Of a DNA stretch of 23,403 bases, positions 13,755-20,014 are shown piece after piece. The position numbers and the translations under genes were made by a program. Positions within the stretch are counted from its first letter, which is position 1; every line of letters starts with the position of its first letter. The notes beneath the pieces were generated by a model, which worked only from the letters and a program-made list of their open reading frames with translations, did no database searches and had not been told where the DNA came from. The DNA is from a virus: positions 1 to 23,403 of the IMG/VR virus record IMGVR_UViG_3300050821_002774; one strand, 5' to 3'.

Positions 13755-14851
13755 TTCCCCTCCAATCGATCCCATTGCTTACAGTTGTCACAACGTCCTT
13801 CTCCTACGCATAGTAAGTGGTCTCTTCGGTAGGTGCGGGCTATGGCTGTGAGCTTTAGGATTTGCTCGGCCTGTTCTGCTCCGAGCGCGAGGAGGGTTTG
13901 GTTTTTATGGTTGTAGTAGGATGTTCTATCGCTGACCCACTTTTTCCCGGTGTAGCGGCCCTTCTCTACCCCATAGCAACTCTCGACGTTGAAAAGAATG
14001 TCATCACCAACGGGCGGCAACTCCTCGATCACTGAGATCCACTTCTGCTCCTCCCTGAGAGCGTTGAGGGAGGCAATTTTCTCAAGCGCATCGAGATGGC
14101 AGTCGCAGCCGAGAGCTTTCTGTAGTGACAGCCAATTATGGCGATACTGCTCACTATGCTCCCTTACCCTCGTTAGTTCTTCATCCTTGGCAGCTAGGGC
14201 GGCTTTGAACTTCTTAGTTAGATCAAGAACGGCGTCGATACTAAGTTGCCCACTCTCGGCTTCTGGGGAGACAGGCTTTACGGAATTGGCTCTGGCTTCG
14301 ATTAGCTTCTCAGTAAGCCAATCCACCAACTGGTTCTTACTGCCAATGCCTCGCGCAGTTTTGTATGCCCACCACTCGGAATAAATACTGGATGCTATGG
14401 CTTGACTCTCTTCTGGGGAGAGCACGGATGGCTTGACTTCAGGAACGGCGGCGTATTGATAATTCTTATCAAACTCTGACATTGGCCTGACAACTTTATC
14501 GTCTAGGCTCGCTACTTCAGGAACGGCGGCGAGTTTGGCGGCTGCTTTGCCTGCGTTCCAGGCTACCTGCGCGATGTGGCTCCATCTACTATGGGTCATA
14601 TTCCAAAAGTTACCGTTCCACCACTCCTCAAACTCATCACTAAGCAGCTTCTCTGCTGGGGCCAGAACTGAATCGATTTCTAATTTGAATTCGCCGCAAC
14701 GTTCACAGTAATCACCCAAAAATACATGGTGATTGACGTCACACCGAAGTGTCGTTTTCCTTAGTCTCGCCGCTTTTCCTGCTGGAGTAAGAGCATTCAT
14801 TGCGAGTTGCGCTGCGTCAGTCACTGAGGGTTCAGGATTACTTGAGTTCAT
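13751..14851 (-). CDS. DUF551-containing early protein with zinc-like ends, 366 aa
   Basis: ATG at 14851 overlaps the preceding gene by 14 bases. The N-terminal third has CDVNHH...CERCGEF (Cys37, Cys49, Cys52), a likely metal site, and two Trp-rich helices (EFEEWWNGNF and SEWWAYKTARG). The middle (210-245) is a charged coiled coil. Residues about 271-310 (WISVIEELPPVGDDILFNVE) resemble DUF551, a module common in phage proteins of unknown function. The end has CDNCKQW. An 18-bp direct repeat (14436-14453 and 14514-14531) encodes AAVPEV twice. This looks like a mosaic of small modules; biochemical role unknown. Confidence 0.75.
   Translation of the reverse strand: MNSSNPEPSVTDAAQLAMNALTPAGKAARLRKTTLRCDVNHHVFLGDYCERCGEFKLEIDSVLAPAEKLLSDEFEEWWNGNFWNMTHSRWSHIAQVAWNAGKAAAKLAAVPEVASLDDKVVRPMSEFDKNYQYAAVPEVKPSVLSPEESQAIASSIYSEWWAYKTARGIGSKNQLVDWLTEKLIEARANSVKPVSPEAESGQLSIDAVLDLTKKFKAALAAKDEELTRVREHSEQYRHNWLSLQKALGCDCHLDALEKIASLNALREEQKWISVIEELPPVGDDILFNVESCYGVEKGRYTGKKWVSDRTSYYNHKNQTLLALGAEQAEQILKLTAIARTYRRDHLLCVGEGRCDNCKQWDRLEGK
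14436..14531. repeat. 18-bp direct repeat inside the DUF551-like gene
   Basis: ACTTCAGGAACGGCGGCG occurs at 14436-14453 and 14514-14531, 78 bases (26 codons) apart and in frame, coding AAVPEV both times. The intervening residues differ, so it is either the trace of an old internal duplication or a module boundary. Confidence 0.6.
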
Positions 14852-15458
14852 AAACTTCCTCCGAAAACACTAGCTTTGGCTTGATCGCCTCTTCGTAAAT
14901 CGCCGCTCGCATCCACGAGAAACGCGCTAAGCCTGATCCATCGATAGAATCCACGCCCAATGCTTCAAAATATTCAAACCGAGCTGGCGTGTTGACCCTT
15001 CCAACGTGTACCCACTTACCGATTGCTTTAGCGGCCTTGATAACAGCCCTAGCATCTTGGCCGAGCTTCCAATCTGTGCTGCCGCCAATGAATATCGCAG
15101 CGATTTGTGCCCAAGGTATCGGCAGGTTCTCTAAACCATCCTGCGCTACGAGCGCGAGGGGCCATCCTGCGAGTTTGTAGCACCAATGGTCGAATACCTC
15201 CATCGTTCGCCTTGCGCTTGCTACAACGTCAGGAACAGCCACAAAACGGCATAGGTGGCGATCAGCGGCCTCCCTGGAAAGCAGTGACATAAAAGCGGTG
15301 GAATCGAACTTAGAGAATGCCCCGTTGTCGATGCAGAAGTGGGCATATTTACGCTGACGCTTGAACCGAGTCAGCGGCGTAAGCAATTGCTCGACTGAGC
15401 AACCGATCTCCTTTTCGCACACCGCTAAATCTTCAGAAGTATCGAGCATCGCAATCAC
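14838..15458 (-). CDS. tRNA-guanine-transglycosylase-like (DpdA-like) protein, 206 aa
   Basis: GTG at 15458 with GAGG upstream. Several segments look like shortened versions of TGT/DpdA-family barrel motifs: CIDNGAFS (Asp44), FVAVPDVV (Asp77), ALVAQDG (Gln106), FIGGSTDWKLG (125-133), WVHVGRVNT (149-157) and GVDSIDGSGLARF (168-180). The last compares with the catalytic-aspartate strand of TGT enzymes (GvD.fDcv.pTR). These enzymes exchange guanine for 7-deazaguanine bases in tRNA, or in DNA for DpdA. At 206 residues it is much shorter than TGT (about 375), with no zinc-binding C-terminus. It lies next to a DNA methyltransferase, so DNA modification is a reasonable guess. No deazaguanine synthesis gene is in the window. 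Confidence 0.55.
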   Translation of the reverse strand: MIAMLDTSEDLAVCEKEIGCSVEQLLTPLTRFKRQRKYAHFCIDNGAFSKFDSTAFMSLLSREAADRHLCRFVAVPDVVASARRTMEVFDHWCYKLAGWPLALVAQDGLENLPIPWAQIAAIFIGGSTDWKLGQDARAVIKAAKAIGKWVHVGRVNTPARFEYFEALGVDSIDGSGLARFSWMRAAIYEEAIKPKLVFSEEVYELK

Positions 15459-15488
15459 CTAGTTGCCTCTCCCCCACCTTCGGGTACG

Positions 15489-16280
15489 TTAGTCATCAGT
15501 TGCCTCCAAAGCTTGCTTTATGCGTCTTGCTATCATCTCGGGTATCTGAGGGACTACTGCATTGCCTAGTCCTCTAAGGCGGTCCACCTGGCCGGGAACT
15601 TCATCAACCAGCAAACAAACTCCGTGTTTAGTAGCGCGTCGGGTGCCGTCGGCCCCAACCATGATCGTGCGGCCTGACTCAACCGAATCTGAGACTGAGT
15701 TCCTTGCGAGTTGATGTGCCGTAACGTCCCAGATTTCGTTATGTGTGGGCGCGTTGGCGGTTGCCTGATCGATTTGTCGTCCGCATTGGGGGTAGGCCAG
15801 AATCCAAACCCGTTCGCGGATGTGATCGGCACCAATGTCGGCCGCAGATACAATCTGCCACTCCGCGTCATACCCGAGGGAGGAAAGATCGCCAAGGACG
15901 TCTCCCATTCCGGAAGAAAGGAGCCCTGGCACGTTTTCCACGAGCACGAATTTGGGTCGTAATTCGCGAATAACACGTGCGAAGTCTGGCCACATCCAAC
16001 GCTCATCTGACTGGGCGAGACGACTGCCGGCGAGGGATACGGGTTGGCATGGAAAGCCTCCGCAGATGACGTCAACTGGCTTGAGGTTGTGACTGCCGCA
16101 CTCTCTGATGTCTCCAAAGCGTTCTGCCTCCGGGAAATTCTTTGCTAAAACCTTCTGGCAATAAGGGTCAATTTCTACCTGCCAAACTGTCTTGAAACCT
16201 GCTCTTTCAAATCCAAGATCGAAACCACCTATCCCGGCGAAGAGAGAGCCCATTGTCGGGAGTCGTCCCGCATTAGTCAT
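15489..16280 (-). CDS. dcm: DNA (cytosine-5) methyltransferase
   Basis: A compact 263-residue enzyme that methylates cytosine C5 using S-adenosylmethionine. Motifs in order: I, LFAGIGGFDLGFERAG (13-28); IV, VDVICGGFPCQPVSLAG (69-85) with catalytic Cys78; VI, VLVENVPG (112-119); VIII, IRERVWILAYP (154-164); IX/X, VDRLRGLGNAVVPQIPEMIA (232-251). The target-recognition region (about 165-228) is only some 60 residues, so specificity cannot be read. No restriction enzyme gene is adjacent, so this is probably an orphan anti-restriction or regulatory methylase. ATG at 16280 overlaps the preceding stop (ATGA). A long +1-frame ORF is nested inside it. Confidence 0.95.
   Translation of the reverse strand: MTNAGRLPTMGSLFAGIGGFDLGFERAGFKTVWQVEIDPYCQKVLAKNFPEAERFGDIRECGSHNLKPVDVICGGFPCQPVSLAGSRLAQSDERWMWPDFARVIRELRPKFVLVENVPGLLSSGMGDVLGDLSSLGYDAEWQIVSAADIGADHIRERVWILAYPQCGRQIDQATANAPTHNEIWDVTAHQLARNSVSDSVESGRTIMVGADGTRRATKHGVCLLVDEVPGQVDRLRGLGNAVVPQIPEMIARRIKQALEATDD
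15566..16117 (-). CDS. Nested +1-frame ORF inside the methyltransferase gene, 183 codons
   Basis: Same strand as dcm, shifted by one base, open without a stop over dcm codons about 55-238. The product has the hallmarks of a protein family I know as uncharacterised phage and metagenome entries: SCSWKTCQGSFLPEWETS, then IFPPSGMTRSGRLYLRPTL, then GFGFWPTPNADD, then a terminal LLNTEFVCWLMKFPARWTAL. These align base for base with dcm motifs: the WPTPNADD segment is the shifted reading of the AYPQCG strand, and the FPPSGM segment that of VLGDLSSLGYD. The first start is TTG at 16117, with no ribosome binding site seen. It may be a real overprinted gene or only a constrained shadow; sequence alone cannot decide. 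Confidence 0.4.
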   Translation of the reverse strand: METSESAAVTTSSQLTSSAEAFHANPYPSPAVVSPSQMSVGCGQTSHVLFANYDPNSCSWKTCQGSFLPEWETSLAIFPPSGMTRSGRLYLRPTLVPITSANGFGFWPTPNADDKSIRQPPTRPHITKSGTLRHINSQGTQSQIRLSQAARSWLGPTAPDALLNTEFVCWLMKFPARWTALED

Positions 16281-16426
16281 TGGGTTTTCCCTTTCTCCGG
16301 TTCGTAAGGTAGCTTCCTGTACTTCAAATCAAGCAGTTCCTGGGCCATTAACTTCACATACTCTGGTGAGGGGTTTATCTCTAAACCTGACTCGAATTGT
16401 TCAAGGTTGTAGCGGTTGAGTTTCAT
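16277..16426 (-). CDS. Small hypothetical protein before the methyltransferase, 49 aa
   Basis: ATG at 16426 has GGAGG with a 6-base gap; the stop overlaps the dcm ATG (ATGA). The product begins MKLNRYNLEQFESGLEINPS and ends KYRKLPYEPEKGKTQ; it is charged and mostly helical. Its start lies within the last 26 bases of the preceding gene. No family recognised. Coupling suggests it is expressed together with the methyltransferase. Confidence 0.65.
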   Translation of the reverse strand: MKLNRYNLEQFESGLEINPSPEYVKLMAQELLDLKYRKLPYEPEKGKTQ

Positions 16427-16652
16427 GAGGTGCCTCCGTTTTCGACCAGGATTCGATTGTTTGGCCGAGAAGTATGGAAGCGCAGCCCTGACCGCAAATA
16501 TGCTTCATGTAGCCATCGTTCAGCTCGTCATCCCATCGATAAAATAGCGCGGATGATTCCTCGGTGGTTCCATGAATATCCGCCAGTAACCAGTGATTGC
16601 TTGGCCCTCTCCCTACTCCGCATACATCGCATTTGTAAGCTTCGATCTTCAT
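16401..16652 (-). CDS. Small zinc-binding-type protein, 83 aa
   Basis: ATG at 16652 has GGAGG four bases upstream and overlaps the preceding stop (ATGA). Cys8-x2-Cys11 near the N-terminus (CDVCG) and Cys53-x3-Cys57 (HICGQGC) could form one zinc site bridging the chain. The centre has acidic and aromatic residues (FYRWDDELNDGY). Unknown function; it resembles small phage proteins that bring partners together or bind nucleic acid, but that is an impression. Confidence 0.66.
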   Translation of the reverse strand: MKIEAYKCDVCGVGRGPSNHWLLADIHGTTEESSALFYRWDDELNDGYMKHICGQGCASILLGQTIESWSKTEAPHETQPLQP

Positions 16653-17056
16653 ACCGCCTCCGATTTCAGCTTCTGCCTCAGCGTGTCAACGTTCTTCTTG
16701 AAGCCTTGGGTATTCCAGTAACGTTGCTTAGCCACTCGCTCAGCGTTAAGGATGGTGGTGTGATGGCGGCCGAGGAACTTGCCTATCTCCGGCGAGCTAA
16801 ACTCTGCGCGAAGCATGAGGACAATGATTTGCCGAACGATGGTGGATTTGCGATCGGCTGCGCCAGCTAGAACGGCCTTAGGTGAAAGCCCATAGAGTTG
16901 GCATGAGAGGGTGACGACATCGCGTACTCGTTTCGGTATTCCCGTAAATCGTCCGTCAGCGGTGACTTGAGCTGGCGGTTTAGTTCGCTGCTTTTGCTCA
17001 CGCCGGAATTCTTCGATCCCCTTCAGCATCAGTTCTTCGTTGTAGGAGTAATTCAT
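16649..17056 (-). CDS. DnaA C-terminal-domain-like protein, 135 aa
   Basis: Residues about 43-130 match the DNA-binding domain IV of the replication initiator DnaA: VRDVVTLSCQLYGLSPKAVL, then RKSTIVRQIIVLMLRAEFS, then SSPEIGKFLGRHHTTILNAE. The last is the helix-turn-helix and the DnaA signature (G-R-x-H-T-T), which reads the DnaA box. There is no AAA+ ATPase part, so it cannot load a helicase alone. It may direct host machinery to the phage origin, compete with host DnaA, or act as a regulator. It lies beside RusA and the replication-type chimera. ATG at 17056 overlaps the preceding stop. Confidence 0.78.
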   Translation of the reverse strand: MNYSYNEELMLKGIEEFRREQKQRTKPPAQVTADGRFTGIPKRVRDVVTLSCQLYGLSPKAVLAGAADRKSTIVRQIIVLMLRAEFSSPEIGKFLGRHHTTILNAERVAKQRYWNTQGFKKNVDTLRQKLKSEAV

Positions 17057-17115
17057 GCATCTTTCCTTTCCTGTCTGCCATCAAGAAATGCTTGGTAATC
17101 GCTTTGTTCGCTCAC
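17053..17115 (-). CDS. 20-residue peptide frame bridging two genes
   Basis: GTG at 17115 overlaps the RusA stop (TTGTGA) and is preceded by GAGG. The frame codes MSEQSDYQAFLDGRQERKDA and its TGA overlaps the ATG of the next gene. Overlaps at both ends fit translational relay between neighbours. Whether the peptide has a function of its own is unknown. Confidence 0.4.
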   Translation of the reverse strand: MSEQSDYQAFLDGRQERKDA

Positions 17116-17471
17116 AATGCCCTCACTTTTATTTCTGTTCTGGGGTTCTCTCTGTCGCGTTGCTTGAAGGCGTGCAGAGCTACAACAGAGGCGTCGGATT
17201 TGAGGATGCCAGTGGATACTAAGGAATCCAATATGCATTTTGCATAGTTGTCTACATCGCCCTTGCTGCCCTTGCCTTGAAACACCGTGTAAGTTACTTC
17301 ATGCCTCTTGCCTTCAACCTCTTTGTGCTGCCCTTGAAAGACCGCGTAGTTAACAAACGATTCCCAGCCTTCCGCCTGTTGTGTTTTGTAGTGCCGGCCT
17401 GATCGGGTATGGCGGACATAGCTGTTCACTGTCGGAGGCTCGATTGGGATTACCAGGGTGAGTTCTTTCAT
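17112..17471 (-). CDS. rusA: RusA-family Holliday-junction resolvase
   Basis: A 119-residue protein, the usual length for RusA. It begins MKELTLVIPIEPPTVNSYVR, the typical first strand, and carries GDVDNYAKCILDSL (71-84) with Asp72, Asp74, Asn75, Lys78 and Asp82, plus a further Asp93; these are the metal-binding aspartates of the family. It dimerises and cuts branched DNA made by recombination or replication, helping prepare DNA for packaging. ATG at 17471 overlaps the preceding frame's stop; its own ribosome binding site is poor, so coupling is probable. Confidence 0.9.
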   Translation of the reverse strand: MKELTLVIPIEPPTVNSYVRHTRSGRHYKTQQAEGWESFVNYAVFQGQHKEVEGKRHEVTYTVFQGKGSKGDVDNYAKCILDSLVSTGILKSDASVVALHAFKQRDRENPRTEIKVRAL

Positions 17472-17554
17472 TGGTGACCCAGAAACTTTCTCCAGATGAT
17501 GTGCTGGATCTTGTATGGGCTATGCCAGTAAACGAACCGCCAAAACCTTCTCAC
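17468..17554 (-). CDS. 28-residue basic, aromatic peptide frame
   Basis: GTG at 17554 overlaps the preceding stop as GTGA; the frame fills the 79-base gap before RusA and its TGA overlaps the RusA ATG. It codes MRRFWRFVYWHSPYKIQHII and WRKFLGHQ, strongly basic with four tryptophans or more aromatic residues. Overlaps at both ends suggest it is translated, at least as a relay. It is too short to be certain. Confidence 0.42.
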   Translation of the reverse strand: MRRFWRFVYWHSPYKIQHIIWRKFLGHQ

Positions 17555-18633
17555 GCTAATGCCTCCTTGACCCACTCGGGTGCTCCCGTCAAATCCTGTC
17601 CGCGCCACTCGCTTAGAATCCTTTCCCTTGGATCAATGGTTGGGGTAGGCGGTGCTGCCTTGCGTGCGGGCGGCGATTCTCCGGGCTTCCAGGGCCATCC
17701 AGTCTTGTTTTTCCAATCACCATCGCCGAAGAATTTCGCGCAGCCCTTCGTGTAAGTCAGCTTTGCTTTCGACCTGTCATACTCGTTCCATGCCCCGATT
17801 AGCGCATCCCGCAGATCGTCGGCTCCGCGGCCTTTCTTGAGTTCTGCGCGGCAAACCTCGTCGAGAGCCGCCGCTAGGTCTCTTCCCGAAAGGCTTAACT
17901 CTGTTCGCACCGCGGTTGAAACCATTTCGGCCGTAACAACGGGCTCAGGTACAGGTACAGGCTCTGGTACAGGCACAGGCTCTGGAAGGCTGCCGTCGCT
18001 GGCCGTTGTCTCGACAGTGGCTGCCGATATCCCGAATTCGGCAAGATAGCTAACAATGTCATGGGTCAACTTGAACCACTCACCACCATGAAGAGACTTA
18101 GCGAACTTCCTATGCAGAGCAGCCTCGTCCTTTCTAGATCCGCATATCTGTCCGAGCAGCCTTAGTCGATTAGGATTTCCTATCTGTAGCTCGGCGAGCC
18201 TTCCCGACGGGTGGCCTTCTGTAAAACCTATCTTTATAAGCCCGGTGCCAATCGCCTCAATGAAATATATGGCCGGTTCTACCGGCGATGCTCCAGGGCG
18301 CCCCACAAATGCCTTTCCTACGCGCTGTAGCTGCTTCTTTACGGTGCCGTCTGCAAATTCATGCCAGTCATGAACTACGAGGCGCGATGTTTCGTCGCGG
18401 TCTATCCAGCCGCATTTGACAAGGGCTGCTATCAGTTCTCCCTCGGCGCCACTCCACTCACACCAGCTCTCTATGGATCGGTCATCAAACTTGCCGATAT
18501 TGCCTTGGGGGGTAAACTTTCCGCAGAAATGCCATATGCATTCCAAGTAGCCAAGCGCGCAGGCCTTATTAATCTGCAGGACCGCCTTCAGGTGTGCGAA
18601 TTTTGGATGATCTGGAACCGCCCTTAATGCCAC
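17551..18633 (-). CDS. Replication-type protein with an internal T5orf172 (GIY-YIG-like) domain, 360 aa
   Basis: GTG at 18633 directly follows the upstream stop. Residues 1-108 have the look of phage replication-protein N-termini (MALRAVPDHPKFAHLKAVLQ; WIDRDETSRLVVHDWHEFAD), a winged-helix-type domain. Residues about 120-195 match T5orf172/MUG113: AIYFIEAIGTGLIKIGFTEG, RLAELQIGNPNRLRLLG, EAALHRKFAKSLHGGEWFKL. A Pro-Glu-Val linker (216-233) follows, then a C-terminal helical part ending in WKNKTGWPWKPGES, as in helicase-loader-like proteins. The nuclease-like piece appears inserted between the two replication parts. RusA and DnaA-like genes downstream support a replication role. Confidence 0.75.
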   Translation of the reverse strand: MALRAVPDHPKFAHLKAVLQINKACALGYLECIWHFCGKFTPQGNIGKFDDRSIESWCEWSGAEGELIAALVKCGWIDRDETSRLVVHDWHEFADGTVKKQLQRVGKAFVGRPGASPVEPAIYFIEAIGTGLIKIGFTEGHPSGRLAELQIGNPNRLRLLGQICGSRKDEAALHRKFAKSLHGGEWFKLTHDIVSYLAEFGISAATVETTASDGSLPEPVPVPEPVPVPEPVVTAEMVSTAVRTELSLSGRDLAAALDEVCRAELKKGRGADDLRDALIGAWNEYDRSKAKLTYTKGCAKFFGDGDWKNKTGWPWKPGESPPARKAAPPTPTIDPRERILSEWRGQDLTGAPEWVKEALA

Positions 18634-18879
18634 TTACGCCGCCTTATTTATTTGCTCTGCTGGTATAACCCTGTACTCCCATGCCGTTGCACCTTGCCTC
18701 GGGCGTGAGATTACGTTGTGCTTGCCATACTTCTCCTTGCGGAGCTCGCGGGTTCTTGCTGAAACCGCAGATTCTGACATCAGTCGCTTCCCGCATATTT
18801 GCAGGTAGCCCTGAATTTCCGACGTTGTATACCAGTCACCTCGGCTTAGTAGTTCGTAGATCGCGTTATGAACGCTCAC
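18634..18879 (-). CDS. Small winged-helix protein, 81 aa
   Basis: GTG at 18879 with AGGAGG seven to eight bases upstream. The sequence MSVHNAIYELLSRGDWYTTS, EIQGYLQICGKRLMSESAV, SARTRELRKEKYG and a hairpin ending TAWEYRV is typical of phage winged-helix domains that bind DNA. It ends one base before the chimeric replication gene and may act with it at the origin or as a regulator. Confidence 0.75.
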   Translation of the reverse strand: MSVHNAIYELLSRGDWYTTSEIQGYLQICGKRLMSESAVSARTRELRKEKYGKHNVISRPRQGATAWEYRVIPAEQINKAA

Positions 18880-18926
18880 GCCATCTCCTCCTAAATTCTT
18901 CTGGTTAGGTATTGCGTTTAAAAAAA

Positions 18927-19202
18927 CTATCTTGAATAGGTCGTGCCTGCATTCGGATTGAAGGCTCTCAGTGGAGAAGTTTTCAGGTATTCACGCATTG
19001 CGGCCTTCCGCTCCTTTCCGGCTCTAGCCTTTTCCATTCGTCGCCCAATTTCTTCGTCCTCGCTGGCGGTTATGAGTGCATGATGAGGACAGAAGGTTGA
19101 GTCTTCGGCTTGAATTTTCGCGCATCGGTGGACACGAATATGCTGACCCGATCCGGTTGTCTTTTCCCACTGGCACTTATATTTATAGGATGTGTCCTTC
19201 AC
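18927..19202 (-). CDS. Hypothetical protein with a CxxHH zinc-like motif, 91 aa
   Basis: GTG at 19202 overlaps the preceding stop (GTGA); GGAG lies about 9 bases upstream. Cys10, Cys27 and CPHH (38-41) could bind zinc. A long charged helix follows (SEDEEIGRRMEKARAGKERK). A TTTTTTT run on the minus strand follows its stop, but no hairpin precedes it. Function unknown. Confidence 0.66.
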   Translation of the reverse strand: MKDTSYKYKCQWEKTTGSGQHIRVHRCAKIQAEDSTFCPHHALITASEDEEIGRRMEKARAGKERKAAMREYLKTSPLRAFNPNAGTTYSR

Positions 19203-19360
19203 TGCGCCGTCTCCTTCTTCATTACTTTTCTTCGCCGGAAGTTAGCCAATAAATCTCTATCTTCCTGACAAAGCCGTACTAGAGTCTCTTGGGTTGGGTT
19301 GGCTGTTACAAAATTAGCCAACCTATGCACATCATCAAAGAATCGCTTGAGTGTTTTCAC
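19199..19360 (-). CDS. Small basic helical protein, 53 aa
   Basis: GTG at 19360 has GGAGG six bases upstream and the stop overlaps the next GTG. The product begins MKTLKRFFDDVHRLANFVTA and ends VMKKETAQ after FRRRK. It has no membrane segment. No family recognised. Strong start signal and coupling make it a credible gene. Confidence 0.66.
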   Translation of the reverse strand: MKTLKRFFDDVHRLANFVTANPTQETLVRLCQEDRDLLANFRRRKVMKKETAQ

Positions 19361-19373
19361 TTACTGCCTCCGT

Positions 19374-19661
19374 TTAATTTTCCATTCTCTCGAAGTATTC
19401 GCGTCCTAGATCCCCGAACCCTTCTTTTTGGAATTCCTGCCATCGCTCCTCAGTCGTCTTTGGTTTCCAGAGAAAGTAATAATTCGGGCTCGAATCAATG
19501 ACTACTGCGGGCAACGCAAGAGGACCGCAAAGGGCCACCGCAGCGGCAAATGGCGTATGTTGCCCATAGGGGAATCGGTGCGTAAAGTAACCCAGGGTCA
19601 ATCCCCAGTTAGCACATCCGCATAGTATCCAGATGACCGCTATTATTAGATTTCTCTTCAC
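19374..19661 (-). CDS. Small membrane protein, 95 aa
   Basis: GTG at 19661 overlaps the preceding stop (GTGA) and AAGGAGG is well spaced. The first hydrophobic stretch (NLIIAVIWILCGCANWGLTL) could be an anchor or a signal; a second spans about residues 38-58 (FAAAVALCGPLALPAVVI). A charged cytoplasmic tail follows (KTTEERWQEFQKEGFGDLGR). Role unknown; superinfection exclusion or membrane anchoring of replication are guesses. Confidence 0.68.
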   Translation of the reverse strand: MKRNLIIAVIWILCGCANWGLTLGYFTHRFPYGQHTPFAAAVALCGPLALPAVVIDSSPNYYFLWKPKTTEERWQEFQKEGFGDLGREYFERMEN

Positions 19662-20014
19662 GCTACCTCCTTGAATTTAGTAACTGGAACGTACTGCCCT
19701 TCTATCCATCTGTAACGCCTGGACCCCTTGAATCCATTGCAACTCATACATAGAGCTGCATTCATCCACTTACCCTTCTCATCTAAAACCCTATCGTCTC
19801 GCTTCCCTGCCCCGCGTCCAGCTTCGTGATCAAATGTCATCACTAGAAAGACTCTTTGGCAGATGGCGCATTTGAAGTCCTGCCGTCGTTCAAGTTCTTC
19901 AGTTCTTGCCTTGTACTCTCGCTTGCCAGCTTCTGACTTAGTACAGATTTCCTTCTTTCCTCTGGTTATGAATGCTGGCTGTTGCTTGCGCTTATATCGG
20001 TAGCAATCCAGCAC
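19658..20014 (-). CDS. HNH endonuclease, 118 aa
   Basis: GTG at 20014 shares one base with the preceding TAG. Zinc cysteines pair as Cys49-x2-Cys52 and Cys89-x2-Cys92, around the ββα-metal core FDHEAGRGAGKRD (Asp62-His63-Glu64) and NAALCMSCNGFKG (Asn85, Asn93, Lys96). This is a complete HNH nuclease. It follows the ERF and exonuclease genes, so it may act in recombination or packaging rather than homing; both are possible. Confidence 0.85.
   Translation of the reverse strand: MLDCYRYKRKQQPAFITRGKKEICTKSEAGKREYKARTEELERRQDFKCAICQRVFLVMTFDHEAGRGAGKRDDRVLDEKGKWMNAALCMSCNGFKGSRRYRWIEGQYVPVTKFKEVA

Noticed and set aside
16397-16870. 157-codon plus-strand frame opposite the DnaA-like and zinc genes
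   Set aside because: It is antisense to three well-supported coupled genes and has no recognisable content.
18880-18926. T7 run after the 91-aa gene as a terminator
   Set aside because: The run directly follows the stop codon but no GC-rich hairpin precedes it, so I did not list it as a terminator.
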